Shown: piece after piece, positions 8,127 through 17,720 of the stretch | Position numbering within the stretch: the stretch's first letter is position 1 | Layout of the letters: the number at the start of each line of letters is the position of its first letter | Source: Sphingopyxis panaciterrulae | GTDB taxonomy: Bacteria; Pseudomonadota; Alphaproteobacteria; Sphingomonadales; Sphingomonadaceae | DNA length: 64,000 bases | NCBI RefSeq assembly: GCF_014199295.1 | Contig: NZ_JACIJH010000016.1 | Span: 44,760 to 108,759 of the forward strand | Reading direction: 5' to 3' | Program-made: the position numbers and the translations under genes | Notes under the pieces: model-generated | Told to the model about the DNA's origin: nothing | Seen by the model: the letters and a program-made list of their open reading frames with translations, nothing else | Database searches by the model: none

Positions 8127-9524
8127 ATGAAACCACTGCTCGCACTGCTGGCCATGGCGGCCGCCTTCCTGACCGGCCCGGCGCAGGCAGCGCCCCAAGG
8201 GACGCCGGTAACCGAGGAGGACGCCTACGCCATCGGCCTCGAAGCCTATACCTACGCCTATCCGATGGTGCTGATGGAAGTGACGCGGCGCGTGTCGACC
8301 AATGCCGGCGAAGGCCGGCTGCACGCGCCGATGAACCATTTTTCGCACATGAAGACCTATCCCGACGCGAGTTTCCGGGACGTGGTGCGTCCCAACGCCG
8401 ACACCCTCTATTCGACCCTGTGGTTCGACGTCGGCAAGGAACCGCTGATCCTGACCCTGCCCGACACCGCGGGCCGCTATCATGTCGTGCCGATCATGGA
8501 CATGTGGACAGAGGTGTTCGCGACGCTCGGCACGCGCACGACCGGCAACGACGGCGGCACCGTCGCACTCGTCGGCCCGCACTGGCAGGGCGGTCTGCCG
8601 CAGGGGATGCGGATGGTGCGCAGTCCGACCGAGCAAGGCTGGATCATCGGGCGCATCCAGACCAACAGCGCCGCCGATTACGACCATGTCCACCAGTTGC
8701 AGGCGGGCTACGCCGCGACGCCACTCTCGGGTTGGAGCAAACCGCAGGCCGCGGCAGAGGCGCAGGCCGATCCGTCGATCGATAGAAAGACGCCGCCGGT
8801 CGAGCAGGTCGCGCAAATGGCGCCGGGCGCCTTCTTCGCCCTATTCGCCGAGACGCTGAAGCGCAACCCGCCGCACGCGACCGATTACGCGGTGCTGCTG
8901 CGCATGGAGCGGGTCGGGCTGGTGCCGGGGCAGAGCTTCGACCTCGCCGCCGCCGACCCCGCGGTGCAGCGCGGCCTCACCCGCGCCGCAGCCGACGCCC
9001 ATGCGCGAATCCTGAACCGCCGCAAGGGACTCGATCTGACCAGGAACGGCTGGGTCGCGCTCGGCAATGCGCTCGGCGTCTATGGCAACGACTATCTGCA
9101 GCGCGCCTTCATCGCATACGCCGGGCTCGGCGCGCTGCCGCCCGAGGAAGCTATCTATCCGATGGTGCCGCTCGACGGCGCGGGTAAGCCGCTCAGCGGC
9201 GCGGCACGCTATGTCCTGCATTTCGACAAGGACCAGATTCCGCCCGCCGACGCCTTCTGGTCGCTGACGATGTACGGCGCCGACCAGTTCTTCGTCGCCA
9301 ACCCGATCGACCGTTTCGCGATCGGCGACCGCGACAAGCTGGCCTTCAACGCCGACGGCTCGCTCGACTTGTATATCCAGAAGGAGAATCCGGGCGCGGA
9401 CAAGCAGGCCAACTGGCTGCCCGCGCCGGAGGGGCCGTTCACGATGAACCTGCGGCTTTATCTGCCGCGGCGCGAGGCGCTCGAAGGACGCTGGACGCCG
9501 CCGCCGCTCAAGCGGGTGCCGTAA
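8127..9524 (+). CDS. DUF1254/DUF1214 domain protein, secreted
   Basis: A 465-residue exported protein. A Sec signal peptide (about residues 1-22, ending 'AQA') precedes a DUF1254 domain ('EEDAYAIGLEAYTYAYPMVL', about 30-160) and a C-terminal DUF1214 domain ('FDKDQIPPADAFWSLTMYG', 'NPIDRFAIGDRDKL', 'NWLPAPEGPFTMNLRLYLP'). The family is widespread and its reaction is not established. Expression may be controlled by the divergent Crp-type regulator. A strong hairpin terminator follows at 9541. Confidence 0.9.
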   Translation: MKPLLALLAMAAAFLTGPAQAAPQGTPVTEEDAYAIGLEAYTYAYPMVLMEVTRRVSTNAGEGRLHAPMNHFSHMKTYPDASFRDVVRPNADTLYSTLWFDVGKEPLILTLPDTAGRYHVVPIMDMWTEVFATLGTRTTGNDGGTVALVGPHWQGGLPQGMRMVRSPTEQGWIIGRIQTNSAADYDHVHQLQAGYAATPLSGWSKPQAAAEAQADPSIDRKTPPVEQVAQMAPGAFFALFAETLKRNPPHATDYAVLLRMERVGLVPGQSFDLAAADPAVQRGLTRAAADAHARILNRRKGLDLTRNGWVALGNALGVYGNDYLQRAFIAYAGLGALPPEEAIYPMVPLDGAGKPLSGAARYVLHFDKDQIPPADAFWSLTMYGADQFFVANPIDRFAIGDRDKLAFNADGSLDLYIQKENPGADKQANWLPAPEGPFTMNLRLYLPRREALEGRWTPPPLKRVP

Positions 9525-9540
9525 GCGCAAAGAAGGAAGA

Positions 9541-9568
9541 AGGCCCCCGATATGTCCGGGGGCCTTTT
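9541..9568. terminator. Bidirectional intrinsic terminator
   Basis: The stem GGCCCCCG / CGGGGGCC (9542-9549 with 9557-9564, five- to seven-base loop) is followed by TTTTC on the plus strand and preceded by a purine run. It lies between the stop codons of the DUF1254 gene and the convergent CsbD-like gene and can serve both. Confidence 0.85.
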
Positions 9569-9577
9569 CGTCGTTGG

Positions 9578-9760
9578 TCAGATCTTGTCGCCGAGCGCGC
9601 CCTTGACCTTGCCCTTCAGATTCTGGGCTTCGCCCTTGCGCTCCTGCGCTTCGCCTTCGGCGCGCAGACGTTCATTGTCGGTCGCCTTGCCGATCGCCTG
9701 CTTGGTATTGCCGATGGCTTCGTTGGCGAGGCCCTTGGCTTTGTCCTTATATTCACCCAC
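9578..9760 (-). CDS. CsbD family stress protein
   Basis: A 60-residue very hydrophilic protein, 'MGEYKDKAKGLANEAIGNTK' onward, with the repeated K/G/A/E pattern of the CsbD domain. CsbD-like proteins are general-stress-induced small proteins of unknown mechanism; the whole domain is present. It is a single gene bounded by the shared terminator. Purines (GGGAGACTCCCCGTGGG region on the minus strand) precede the start. Confidence 0.9.
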   Translation of the reverse strand: MGEYKDKAKGLANEAIGNTKQAIGKATDNERLRAEGEAQERKGEAQNLKGKVKGALGDKI

Positions 9761-9875
9761 GGGGAGTCTCCTTGGCTGACACGAGGCGACATAGCCCCGT
9801 GCCCGATCAACGAGCCCGCGCCGTTGGCGTTCCCTAAAAACGCATCAAGCCATTCAATTAAAAGAGAAAACTAAC

Positions 9876-10649
9876 CTAGATTAGTCCCGCGAGCGGACTC
9901 GACGGGTCGGCATAACGGCGCTGGCCCATGCGGCCCGAGAGATAGGCATCGCGCCCCGCCTCGACCGCCAGCTTCATCGCACGCGCCATGCGGACGGGGT
10001 CCTTTGCCTCGGCGATCGCGGTGTTCATCAGCACGCCGTCGCAGCCGAGCTCCATCGCCACCGCCGCATCGCTCGCCGTGCCGACGCCGGCATCGACGAG
10101 CACCGGCACCGACGCGCCCTCGACGATCAGGCGGATCGTCACGCGATTCTGGATGCCGAGGCCGGAGCCGATCGGCGCGCCCAGCGGCATGATCGCGACC
10201 GCCCCCGCATCCTCGAGTTGCTTCGCGGCGATCGGATCGTCGACGCAATAGACCATCGGCAGAAAGCCCTCTTTCGCCAGCACCTCGGTCGCCTCCAGCG
10301 TCTCGCGCATATTGGGATAGAGCGTCTTCGCCTCACCCAGCACCTCGAGCTTGACGAGGTCCCATCCCCCTGCCTCGCGCGCCAGCCGCAGGGTGCGGAT
10401 GGCATCGTCGGCGTTGAAGCAGCCGGCGGTGTTGGGAAGATAGGTGATCTTCTTCGGGTCGATATAGTCGGTCAGCATCGGCGCGGTCCGGTCCGACACG
10501 TTGACGCGGCGCACCGCGACGGTGACGATCTGGGCCCCCGACGCCGCGACCGCGGCGGCATTCTGCTCGAAATCCTTGTATTTTCCGGTCCCCACGATCA
10601 GGCGCGAGGTGAAACTCCGCCCGGCGACGCTCCACTGGTCGGTCAACAA
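9876..10649 (-). CDS. thiG: Thiazole synthase ThiG
   Basis: A 257-residue (beta/alpha)8 thiazole synthase that joins 1-deoxy-D-xylulose 5-phosphate, dehydroglycine and ThiS-thiocarboxylate to make the thiazole of thiamine. '[15 protein letters not shown]' starts the barrel, Lys100 in '[17 protein letters not shown]' is the Schiff-base lysine, and '[30 protein letters not shown]' is the conserved phosphate-binding end. The only sensible start is TTG at 10649, which lies 7 bases before the end of thiS, so translation is coupled and inefficient initiation would be helped by ribosomes finishing thiS. Confidence 0.94.
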   Translation of the reverse strand: MLTDQWSVAGRSFTSRLIVGTGKYKDFEQNAAAVAASGAQIVTVAVRRVNVSDRTAPMLTDYIDPKKITYLPNTAGCFNADDAIRTLRLAREAGGWDLVKLEVLGEAKTLYPNMRETLEATEVLAKEGFLPMVYCVDDPIAAKQLEDAGAVAIMPLGAPIGSGLGIQNRVTIRLIVEGASVPVLVDAGVGTASDAAVAMELGCDGVLMNTAIAEAKDPVRMARAMKLAVEAGRDAYLSGRMGQRRYADPSSPLAGLI

Positions 10650-10846
10650 CCGCCTCCTACGAAATGCACGATTTCCAGCGCGTCGCCCTCGGCGAGCGCG
10701 ACGTCGGCGAGGGTCGAGCGCGGCACGATCTCGCGATTGCGCTCGACCGCGACCTTCTTCACGTCGAGGCCGAGCGACGCGACGAGATCGGCGATGCTGC
10801 CGCTGCGTACCTGCCGTTCGTCGCCGTTGAGGATGATCGAAACCAC
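10643..10846 (-). CDS. thiS: Sulfur carrier protein ThiS (with extra C-terminal Cys)
   Basis: A 67-residue ubiquitin-fold sulfur carrier, start GTG at 10846 behind AAAGAAGGG. The body ('[20 protein letters not shown]', '[27 protein letters not shown]') is a normal ThiS. The protein ends Gly-Gly-Gly-Cys instead of Gly-Gly, so the C-terminal glycine that ThiF adenylates and thiolates is not free in the primary product. The stop codon overlaps the thiG start region by 7 bases in another frame. Either a processing step exists or the terminal residue is tolerated. Confidence 0.88.
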   Translation of the reverse strand: MVSIILNGDERQVRSGSIADLVASLGLDVKKVAVERNREIVPRSTLADVALAEGDALEIVHFVGGGC

Positions 10847-10924
10847 CGCCGCTGCCCTTCTTTGCCTTTTGCCGTGCAGCCCATATAGGGGGAGCCCGCG
10901 CGCTAGCAACCGAAAGCCCCGCCT

Positions 10925-11365
10925 TTGTCCGAACTTCCCGTCATCTTCGTCCTCTCCGGCCCCAATCTCAACCTGCTCGGCACGCGCGAGCCCGAGATTT
11001 ACGGGCACGACACGCTGGACGACATCCACGCGCGGCTCACCGACAAGGCGGCGACGCTCGGGCTTCGCATCGACTGCCGCCAGACCAATCACGAGGGCGC
11101 GCTGATCGACTGGCTGCACGAGGCGCATTTCGCGGGCGCGAAGGCGGTACTGCTCAACGGCGGCGGCTATACCCACACGTCGGTGGCGATCCACGACGCG
11201 ATCAAGTCGATCCGGGTGCCGGTGATCGAGGTCCATCTGTCCGACCCGCAGACGCGCGAATCCTTTCGCCATCTGAGCTATATCGGCATGGCCGCGGCGG
11301 CACATTTTGCGGGCCATGGCGCCGACAGCTATATGCTGGCGCTGGACGCCGCCGCGCGTCTCTGA
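10925..11365 (+). CDS. aroQ: 3-dehydroquinate dehydratase, type II
   Basis: A 146-residue type II dehydroquinase converting 3-dehydroquinate to 3-dehydroshikimate in the shikimate pathway. The motif '[18 protein letters not shown]' contains the catalytic Arg21 and Tyr26 on the flexible lid; '[13 protein letters not shown]' and '[16 protein letters not shown]' with the catalytic histidine complete the active site. Starts with TTG at 10925, the first in-frame start before the conserved sequence. Start-to-start it is divergent from thiS (78 bp). It leads towards accB-accC in the common order aroQ-accB-accC. Confidence 0.95.
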   Translation: MSELPVIFVLSGPNLNLLGTREPEIYGHDTLDDIHARLTDKAATLGLRIDCRQTNHEGALIDWLHEAHFAGAKAVLLNGGGYTHTSVAIHDAIKSIRVPVIEVHLSDPQTRESFRHLSYIGMAAAAHFAGHGADSYMLALDAAARL

Positions 11366-11444
11366 CAAGAGGGCGCCATCAGAACCGGGGTCCGGACGCC
11401 GCCGGCGATCGAACCGGGGCGCCATAACAACAGGATAGAATCTC

Positions 11445-11924
11445 ATGGGTGACCATAAAGAGCAGGGCATCAACATCGATCCGGCTTTTGTCCGCGCGCT
11501 TGCCGAATTGCTCGACGACACGCAGCTTTCCGAAATCGAGGTCGAGGACGGCGACCGCAAGGTCCGCGTCGCGCGGACGCTGACCGCCGCGGCGCCCGTC
11601 GCCTTCGCTCCCGCCGCCGTGCCGGTCGCGGCGCCCGCTGCGGCAACCGCCGCGCCGGCCGCTTCCGTGGCGCCCGCCGCCGACCGCTTCGTCGACGCCG
11701 TCAAGTCGCCGATGGTCGGCACCGTCTATCTCGCCCCCGAACCCGGCGCCGCCAATTTCGCGAGCGCCGGCGCCGCGGTGAAGGAAGGCGACACCATCCT
11801 CATCATCGAGGCGATGAAGGTGATGAACCCGATCACCGCGCCCAAGTCGGGCACGCTTCAGGCCGTGCATGTCGAGAACAGCCAGCCGGTCGAGTTCGAC
11901 CAGCCGCTGTTCACCATCGGCTGA
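11445..11924 (+). CDS. accB: Biotin carboxyl carrier protein of acetyl-CoA carboxylase
   Basis: A 159-residue BCCP. An N-terminal helical region (1-50), an Ala/Pro-rich swinging linker (about 50-80) and a C-terminal biotinyl domain are visible. The biotin site is Lys125 in '[11 protein letters not shown]'. It carries carboxybiotin between AccC and the carboxyltransferase in malonyl-CoA synthesis. It lies 8 bp before accC and 79 bp after aroQ, the usual operon. Confidence 0.97.
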   Translation: MGDHKEQGINIDPAFVRALAELLDDTQLSEIEVEDGDRKVRVARTLTAAAPVAFAPAAVPVAAPAAATAAPAASVAPAADRFVDAVKSPMVGTVYLAPEPGAANFASAGAAVKEGDTILIIEAMKVMNPITAPKSGTLQAVHVENSQPVEFDQPLFTIG

Positions 11925-11932
11925 TCCAGCCC

Positions 11933-13294
11933 ATGAGCATCGAGAAACTGCTGATCGCCAACCGCGGCGAGATCGCGCTGCGCATCCACCGCGCCGCCCA
12001 TGAAATGGGCATCAAGACCGTCGCGGTCCACTCGACCGCCGACGCCGACGCGATGCACGTCCGCCTAGCTGACGAAGCGGTGTGCATCGGCCCGCCCGCC
12101 GCAAAGGACTCCTATCTCAACATCCCGGCGATCATTTCCGCCGCCGAGGTGACGGGCGCCGACGCGATCCACCCCGGCTATGGCTTCCTGTCCGAGAACG
12201 CCCGCTTTGCCGAGATCATCGAGGCGCACAACATCGTCTTCGTCGGCCCGAAGCCCGAGCATATCCGCACGATGGGCGACAAGGTCGAGGCCAAGCGCAC
12301 CGCGGTCGAACTCGGCCTGCCGGTCGTCCCCGGCTCGCCCGGCGCGGTGACCTTCGGCGAGGAGACGCAGCGTCTGGCCGAAGAGATCGGCTATCCGGTG
12401 CTCATCAAGGCGGCCTCGGGCGGCGGCGGGCGCGGCATGAAGGTGGTGCCCGACGCCGAAGCGCTCGAAAGCCTGATGGGTCAGGCGTCGAGCGAGGCGG
12501 CGGCCGCCTTCGGCGATCCGACCGTCTATATGGAGAAATATCTCGGCAACCCGCGCCACATCGAATTCCAGGTCTTCGGCGACGGCAACGGCAATGCCAT
12601 CCATCTGGGCGAGCGCGACTGCTCGCTCCAGCGGCGGCACCAGAAAGTGCTCGAGGAAGCCCCCTCGCCCGTCATCTCGGCCGAGGAGCGCGCGCGAATG
12701 GGCGGCATCTGCGCCGAGGCCATGGCGAAGATGGGCTATCGCGGCGCCGGGACGATCGAGTTCCTGTGGGAAAACGGCGAATTCTTCTTCATCGAGATGA
12801 ATACCCGCATCCAGGTCGAGCATCCGGTGACCGAGATGATCACCGGCTTCGATCTCGTCCGCGAGCAGATCCGCATCGCCGACGGCCGCGGCCTGTCGGT
12901 CGCGCAGGAGGATCTGGAATTTCGCGGCCACGCGATGGAATGCCGCATCAATGCCGAGGACCCGCGCAGCTTCCTGCCCTCGCCGGGCAAGGTCACCAGC
13001 TATCACGCCGCGGGCGGCATGCACGTCCGTGTCGATAGCGGCCTCTACGCCGGCTATGCGATCCCGCCCTATTACGACAGCATGATCGGCAAGCTGATCG
13101 TCTATGGCCGCACCCGCGAAAGCTGCATGATGCGGATGCGCCGCGCGCTGGAGGAAATGGTGGTCAGCGGCGTCAAGACCAACATTCCGCTCCATCAGGA
13201 CCTGCTCGCCGCGCCCGACGTGATCCACGGCGACTATACGATCAAGTGGCTGGAGGAATGGCTCGCCAGGCAGGAGGCCGGGGCGGAGGGCTGA
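11933..13294 (+). CDS. accC: Biotin carboxylase of acetyl-CoA carboxylase
   Basis: A 453-residue biotin carboxylase that carboxylates biotin on AccB using ATP and bicarbonate. The N-terminus '[20 protein letters not shown]' is diagnostic; the ATP-grasp glycine-rich loop is '[13 protein letters not shown]' (about 157-169), and '[20 protein letters not shown]' contains the metal/ATP ligands and catalytic Arg. Full length for the family. Close downstream of accB. A partial family C hairpin (13299-13320) follows. Confidence 0.97.
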   Translation: MSIEKLLIANRGEIALRIHRAAHEMGIKTVAVHSTADADAMHVRLADEAVCIGPPAAKDSYLNIPAIISAAEVTGADAIHPGYGFLSENARFAEIIEAHNIVFVGPKPEHIRTMGDKVEAKRTAVELGLPVVPGSPGAVTFGEETQRLAEEIGYPVLIKAASGGGGRGMKVVPDAEALESLMGQASSEAAAAFGDPTVYMEKYLGNPRHIEFQVFGDGNGNAIHLGERDCSLQRRHQKVLEEAPSPVISAEERARMGGICAEAMAKMGYRGAGTIEFLWENGEFFFIEMNTRIQVEHPVTEMITGFDLVREQIRIADGRGLSVAQEDLEFRGHAMECRINAEDPRSFLPSPGKVTSYHAAGGMHVRVDSGLYAGYAIPPYYDSMIGKLIVYGRTRESCMMRMRRALEEMVVSGVKTNIPLHQDLLAAPDVIHGDYTIKWLEEWLARQEAGAEG

Positions 13295-13363
13295 CCTCTT
13301 CCCCCTCCCCTTCAGGGGAGAGGACTCGGCCGGATTGCCTTCCACCCCCGCGAAATCTCGTCT

Positions 13364-14779
13364 ATGGCGAGGGACATGGCATATCTCTCCCCCCGCCTTG
13401 CGTCCGCCGCGGCGCTGCTCCTCCCGCTAACCCTCGCGGGCGCGCCTGCGCTCGCCCAGACCGCGCCGACCGACGTCAAGGAGGATTCGGTCGTCCTCCA
13501 GCCCGACAAGGTCGCCGACGACGCGCCCGTCGTCGAGACGCTGGCGCAGGCCAATCTGCCGAGCTGGAGCGAGGACAACGCCCGTGCGCTGCTGACCTTC
13601 ATCCGGAATATCGGCGAGGAAGGGCTGTTCCCGAAGGATTATGATCCGCAGGAGCTGCAGGCCGCGATCGACAGCGGCAACCAGATTCAGCTCGACAAGG
13701 TCGCGACCGACGCCTTCCTGCTGCTCGCGACCCATATGCGCGACGGCCGCACGCCGAATGCCGCGCGCAAACAGTGGTTCATGACCGACAGCGATTCCGA
13801 CAGCACGCCGCTGATCCCGCTGCTCGACTATGCGCTGACCGCGAACGACGTGCCGATGACGCTGACCGGGCTCGATCCGGTACATCCGACCTTCGCCTTG
13901 CTCAAGTCCGCGCTCGCCACCGCGAAGACGCCCGCCGAAGAGAATGCGATCCGCGTCAACATGGAACGCTGGCGCTGGATGCCGCGCGACCTGGGCGAGG
14001 GCTATGTCGTCAGCAATGTTCCCGAATATCTGACCCGCGTGGTGCGGAACGGCACCGTCATCGCGACGCACAAGGCGGTGGTCGGCAAGGCTTCGACCCC
14101 GACGCCGCAGCTCAACCCGATGGCGACCGGCGTCATCGTCAACCCGACCTGGACGCTGCCGCGCAGCATCATCAACGAGGGCATCGGCGCGACGATCGCG
14201 AACAACCCCGCCTCGGCGCGCCGCCAGGGCTATACCTGGACCGGCAAGGGCAAGACGCTGTCGGTGGTGCAGCAGCCGGGGGCGAACAACGCGCTCGGCG
14301 TGATGAAGCTCGAAATGCTCAACCCGCACGCCATCTATCTGCACGACACGCCGTCGAAGGGCGCCTTCGCCGCGACGAAGCGCGCCTTCAGCCATGGCTG
14401 CATCCGCACCGAAAAGGCGCTGCACTTCTCCGGCCTGATGGCGGTGATGTTCGCGGGCGCGACCCCCGAGGAATTCGGCGAGGTCGTCGCGAGCGGCAAG
14501 ACCAAGCGCTTCGAATTCACCCAGCCCTTCCCCGTCTATGTCGCCTATTGGACGATGGTGCCCGACGGCAAGGGCGGGCTGAAGAAGCTCGCCGACCTCT
14601 ATGGCCGCGACGCCCCCGTCGTGGCGAGCTTTGCCGAGCCGGGCCGCCCGACCGCCGCGCTGATCGCTCCCGCCCCGCCGCCGGTCGTCCCGACCACGAC
14701 GACCGCCACGCGCCAGCCCGCTCCGGCAGCGCCGGCCAGGCCGAGCGCGCAGGCGCCGGGGATGTCGGGGATTTATTGA
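13364..14779 (+). CDS. YcbB/LdtD-like L,D-transpeptidase
   Basis: A 471-residue exported murein L,D-transpeptidase. A signal peptide (about 1-32, ending 'ALAQ') is followed by a scaffold/peptidoglycan-binding-like region (about 60-200) and a YkuD catalytic domain with 'SHGCIRTEKA', where Cys346 is the catalytic nucleophile. The final 40 residues are a Pro/Ala/Thr-rich tail. It should form 3-3 cross-links or attach proteins to meso-diaminopimelate. An internal ATG at 13376 is an alternative start. A second, different YkuD-type gene is convergent with it 167 bp away. Confidence 0.9.
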   Translation: MARDMAYLSPRLASAAALLLPLTLAGAPALAQTAPTDVKEDSVVLQPDKVADDAPVVETLAQANLPSWSEDNARALLTFIRNIGEEGLFPKDYDPQELQAAIDSGNQIQLDKVATDAFLLLATHMRDGRTPNAARKQWFMTDSDSDSTPLIPLLDYALTANDVPMTLTGLDPVHPTFALLKSALATAKTPAEENAIRVNMERWRWMPRDLGEGYVVSNVPEYLTRVVRNGTVIATHKAVVGKASTPTPQLNPMATGVIVNPTWTLPRSIINEGIGATIANNPASARRQGYTWTGKGKTLSVVQQPGANNALGVMKLEMLNPHAIYLHDTPSKGAFAATKRAFSHGCIRTEKALHFSGLMAVMFAGATPEEFGEVVASGKTKRFEFTQPFPVYVAYWTMVPDGKGGLKKLADLYGRDAPVVASFAEPGRPTAALIAPAPPPVVPTTTTATRQPAPAAPARPSAQAPGMSGIY

Positions 14780-14815
14780 GGGACGTTCAGACCGAACGCC
14801 GCGCTCTCATTCTTC

Positions 14816-14915
14816 GTCACCCTGAACTTGTTTCAGGGTCCATGGCCTGCCCTCGGATGACGCGGCGTTCGACCGGGAGTGCGGGTCATGGATGCTGAAA
14901 CAGGTTCAGCATGAC
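14816..14915. repeat. Palindromic repeat, family A
   Basis: Two hairpins in tandem: CACCCTGAACTTGTTTCAGG at the left and a unit ending with 'GGTTCAGCATGAC' at the right, joined through 'CCATGG' and a variable centre of about 45 bp. Copies occur at 18417-18518, 27424-27525 and 41761-42027. Located between the convergent ends of the two L,D-transpeptidase genes. Confidence 0.75.
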
Positions 14916-14945
14916 AATGAAATTTCAGGCTGGGCCAACCCTCGC

Positions 14946-15668
14946 CTAATCCGCCGTTCCCGGCATCTGCCCGCTCGTCGCCCCTGTGCGCACGAGCCCC
15001 TCGGTGCCCGGCACCGGCAACACGGGCTGCGGCGGCGGGGCGCTGAGCTTGTCGGCGAAGAGCAGGCGGCCGGGGCCGAGCTTGTAGAGGATCTGCGGCA
15101 GCAGCGCCTCGCCGAACACGAAGCAGCCCTCGCTGCGCCCGAGCTTGCCCTGCGTCGCGATCAGCGACGGGTCGGCATACCAGGCCCCATGGACGACGAT
15201 CGCGCGCATGTCGGCATTGCTGTTGTCGGGGTCGAGCCCGACCAGCCGCATCGACGACCCGTTGGCGCCCCAATAATAATCGCTGGTGCGATAGGCGCCG
15301 CGCGAGCTGGCGAGGCTGCCGGGGGCGTTCGAAAAATTCTTGAGCCAGCCGTCGTGCTGCCGGTCGGAGCCGCGACCATGGGTCACGGGATATAGGTCGA
15401 TCGTCCCCGCGACCAGATCGACCAGCGCAAAGCGCGGGCGCCAGGACGGCAAGCCGAAATCGACGATGCCGACGCGGTCGGTCTGCGCGACATGATGGCT
15501 TTCGCGCGCCAATTGCGCGCGTGCGACAGACAGATAGTCGACCGGCGGCGCCGCGGGCGCCCTGTCCATGATCCAGCCCGGCAACTGGGCACGCGCCGGA
15601 ACCGCCGCCAGCGCCCCCGCGCCCGCCAGTCCGGTCAGTATCGCCCTGCGATCGATTTCCGTCTTCAC
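14946..15668 (-). CDS. YkuD_2-type murein L,D-transpeptidase family protein
   Basis: A 240-residue exported protein of the 'murein L,D-transpeptidase catalytic domain family' (YkuD_2). The N-terminus 'KTEIDRRAILTGLAGAGALA' has a twin-arginine-like signal ending 'PARA'. The catalytic part shows 'RAIVVHGAWYAD' with the conserved His and 'GKLGRSEGCFVFG' with the nucleophile Cys. No ATG is available: GTG at 15668 is chosen, a TTG at 15674 is an alternative. Likely acts on the periplasmic cell wall, as does its convergent neighbour. Confidence 0.85.
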   Translation of the reverse strand: MKTEIDRRAILTGLAGAGALAAVPARAQLPGWIMDRAPAAPPVDYLSVARAQLARESHHVAQTDRVGIVDFGLPSWRPRFALVDLVAGTIDLYPVTHGRGSDRQHDGWLKNFSNAPGSLASSRGAYRTSDYYWGANGSSMRLVGLDPDNSNADMRAIVVHGAWYADPSLIATQGKLGRSEGCFVFGEALLPQILYKLGPGRLLFADKLSAPPPQPVLPVPGTEGLVRTGATSGQMPGTAD

Positions 15669-15840
15669 GTGCAACCCAAACCCCGCATGGCCGCCCTTTG
15701 ACGGTCCCTCATCACGCGGGCATTAGCCGCAGCTTGCGCCCGGAAGGCAAGCGGCATCGTCTTCGTCATGCGGGCAGATGTGCCATAATCGCCATGAACA
15801 GCGGGTTTACGCCGCCGCCGCGCCGCGATAGAGCCGGGCC

Positions 15841-16185
15841 ATGAAGGCAATTATCTGGCACAATCCCGCCTGCGGCACCTCGCGCAAGACGCTCGCGATC
15901 CTCGAAGAGACGCCGGGCGTCGATGTCACCGTCGTCGAATATCTGAAGACGCCCTATACGGCGGACAAGCTGCGCCAGCTTTTCGCGGACGCCGGCCTGA
16001 CCGCCAAGGAGGCCCTGCGCCTGCGCGGCACCGACGCCGAAGAGCGCGGCCTCCCCGACGCGAGCGAGGATGCGATCATCGCCGCGATGGTCGACAATCC
16101 CGCCTATGTGAACCGCCCCTTCGTCGAGACCGACAAGGGCGTGCGCTACTGCCGCCCGCAGGATGTGGTGTGGGAGATTTTATAA
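15841..16185 (+). CDS. arsC: ArsC family (glutaredoxin-type) arsenate reductase
   Basis: A 114-residue thioredoxin-fold protein. 'HNPACGTSRKTL' carries the catalytic Cys11 of the ArsC N-P-x-C-G-T-S-R motif, and 'NRPFVET' holds the conserved Arg. It would reduce arsenate to arsenite with glutathione and glutaredoxin. No arsenic operon genes are next to it, so it could also be a housekeeping ArsC/Spx-like paralogue. Confidence 0.9.
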   Translation: MKAIIWHNPACGTSRKTLAILEETPGVDVTVVEYLKTPYTADKLRQLFADAGLTAKEALRLRGTDAEERGLPDASEDAIIAAMVDNPAYVNRPFVETDKGVRYCRPQDVVWEIL

Positions 16186-16207
16186 GCTGCGCCTGAATCA
16201 ACCAAAG

Positions 16208-16328
16208 CCCTCTCCCCTTCAGGGGAGAGGGTTGGGAGAGGGGGAGTCACGCACGCCGGCCCCTCTCAACTTCGGCTAGCGAGCAAGCTCGCAAGCCTGC
16301 GTATCTCTCCCCTGAAGGGGAGAGAGCA
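16208..16328. repeat. Dispersed intergenic repeat, family C
   Basis: A 121-bp unit: CTCTCCCCTTCAGGGGAGAG hairpin, 'GGGTTGGGAGAGGGGG', a short spacer, 'CCTCTCAACTTCGGCTAGCG', the inverted pair GCTTGCTCGC-type motif and a closing CTCTCCCCTGAAGGGGAGAG hairpin. It is nearly identical to 43125-43245 and related to 5204-5306. It fills the arsC-recF gap. Confidence 0.75.
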
Positions 16329-16349
16329 GATTTGCTCGCGATATTTATC

Positions 16350-17459
16350 CTACCCCGCCGAAATCCGTCCGCCCGCGATCCGATAGCGCGTCACCGGCCC
16401 GGGCATGGCGTCGAACAGCGCCGCCTCGGTCCCGGTCAGCCACGCCTGCCCGCCCTGCCCCGCGAGCCGTTCGTAGAGCGCGGCGCGGCGCGAGGGGTCG
16501 AGGTGCGCGGCGACCTCGTCGAGCAGCAGCACCGGCCGCGCCCCGCGCGCCCGCGCGACGCAATCGCTGTGCGCGAGGATCAGCGACAGCAGCATCGCCT
16601 TCTGCTCGCCGGTCGAGCAACGCGCCGCCGCGCGGCCGCTTGCGGCATGAATGGCGGAGAGGTCGTCGCGGTGCGGTCCCGCGGTCGCGCGGCCAGCCGC
16701 CGCGTCGATCCGCCGCCGCCCGGCGAACAGCGCTCGCAGGGCATCGACGGTCCACGGCGCCGTGCGCGGCGCGCCTTCGGCATCGATCAGGGTCAGCAGC
16801 GGCCGCGCAAAGGGCGCACCGGGCTGCGCCGCCAGCTCGGCCGAGAGCGCCGCCAGGGTCGACAGCCGCGCCGCGTCGATCGCCGTGCCATGCTCGGCAA
16901 GCTGCGCCTCGAGGCTCGCCAGCCATTGCGGGTCGGCGCCCGGCTGGCCCGCCAGCAGCTTCCCGCGCGCGCGCAGCGCCGCCTCATAGCGATTGCCGTG
17001 CTGCGCGTGCCGCGGGTCGAGCGCGAGGACGAGCCGATCGAGGAAGCGCCGCCGGTTCCCCGCGCTCTCGACGAACAGCCGGTCCATCGCCGGGGTCAGC
17101 CACAGCACCGCCAGCCAGTCGCCGAGCGCGGTTGTCGCCGCGGGACTGCCGTTGATCCGTACCAGCCGCCGCCCCGGATGCGCGGGCTCGATCCCGGTGC
17201 CGAGCGCGACCGGGGCCAGCCCCTCGCCGGCCAGCACCTCCGCGAATACCGCAAAGCCGCCGCTCGCACCGTCGCGCACCATCTCGGCCAGCGGCGCGCG
17301 GCGCAGCCCGCGCCCCGGCGCAAGCAGCGAGATCGCCTCCAATATATTGGTCTTGCCGGCGCCATTGTCGCCGTGGAGCGCGACGAGCCCCGGCCCGGCG
17401 CCCAGATCCACGCCGGCATGATTGCGAAAATCGGTCAGCGAGAGGCGGATCAGCGTCAT
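16350..17459 (-). CDS. recF: DNA replication/repair protein RecF
   Basis: A 369-residue SMC-like ABC ATPase that loads RecA at single-strand gaps with RecO and RecR. Walker A '[19 protein letters not shown]' near residue 30, ABC signature region '[16 protein letters not shown]' and Walker B '[13 protein letters not shown]' are all present, as is the N-terminal '[12 protein letters not shown]'. Full length. It stands alone here rather than in a dnaA-dnaN-recF cluster, as is common in alphaproteobacteria. Confidence 0.95.
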   Translation of the reverse strand: MTLIRLSLTDFRNHAGVDLGAGPGLVALHGDNGAGKTNILEAISLLAPGRGLRRAPLAEMVRDGASGGFAVFAEVLAGEGLAPVALGTGIEPAHPGRRLVRINGSPAATTALGDWLAVLWLTPAMDRLFVESAGNRRRFLDRLVLALDPRHAQHGNRYEAALRARGKLLAGQPGADPQWLASLEAQLAEHGTAIDAARLSTLAALSAELAAQPGAPFARPLLTLIDAEGAPRTAPWTVDALRALFAGRRRIDAAAGRATAGPHRDDLSAIHAASGRAAARCSTGEQKAMLLSLILAHSDCVARARGARPVLLLDEVAAHLDPSRRAALYERLAGQGGQAWLTGTEAALFDAMPGPVTRYRIAGGRISAG

Positions 17460-17506
17460 CGGTTTTTCGCGTAGGATATTTCCAACGCCAAGGGAAACGC
17501 CTCTTC

Positions 17507-17606
17507 TCCCCTCCCGCTTGCGGGAGGGGCCGGGGGAGGGCCTGTTCCGGCGCCGCGCTCAATCTCGACATGCCCTCCCCTAACCCCTCCCGCAAACGGG
17601 AGGGGG
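17507..17606. repeat. GC-rich palindromic repeat, family D
   Basis: Two hairpins: CCCCTCCCGCTTGCGGGAGG near 17508-17528 and CCCCTCCCGCAAACGGGAGG near 17585-17604, with complementary sequences between them, so the whole can fold back. It separates recF from the sigma-54 promoter region. Confidence 0.65.
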
Positions 17607-17611
17607 ATAAA

Positions 17612-17646
17612 GTGCGAAAACTTCGCACGGGTGGCATTTTTTGCCA
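17612..17646. promoter_or_regulatory. Candidate enhancer-binding sites upstream of sigma-54 promoter
   Basis: Two short palindromes sit 75-110 bp upstream of the -24/-12 promoter: GTGCGAA-AAC-TTCGCAC (17612-17628) and TGGCA-TTTTT-TGCCA (17632-17646). Sigma-54 promoters need an AAA+ activator bound at such a distance; PspF-like binding is plausible from the downstream PspC gene but not shown. Confidence 0.4.
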
Positions 17647-17720
17647 TTATTGCGTATTTTTTGCGTTGAAACTTTATTCCATCCCTCAAAAAACCGCACT
17701 TAACCGCCAATGAATGAATT

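Noticed and set aside
10643..10846. A fused thiSG gene broken by a frameshift
   Set aside because: Both parts are full length with plausible starts and coupled overlap; only the extra Cys is odd, so two separate genes are preferred.
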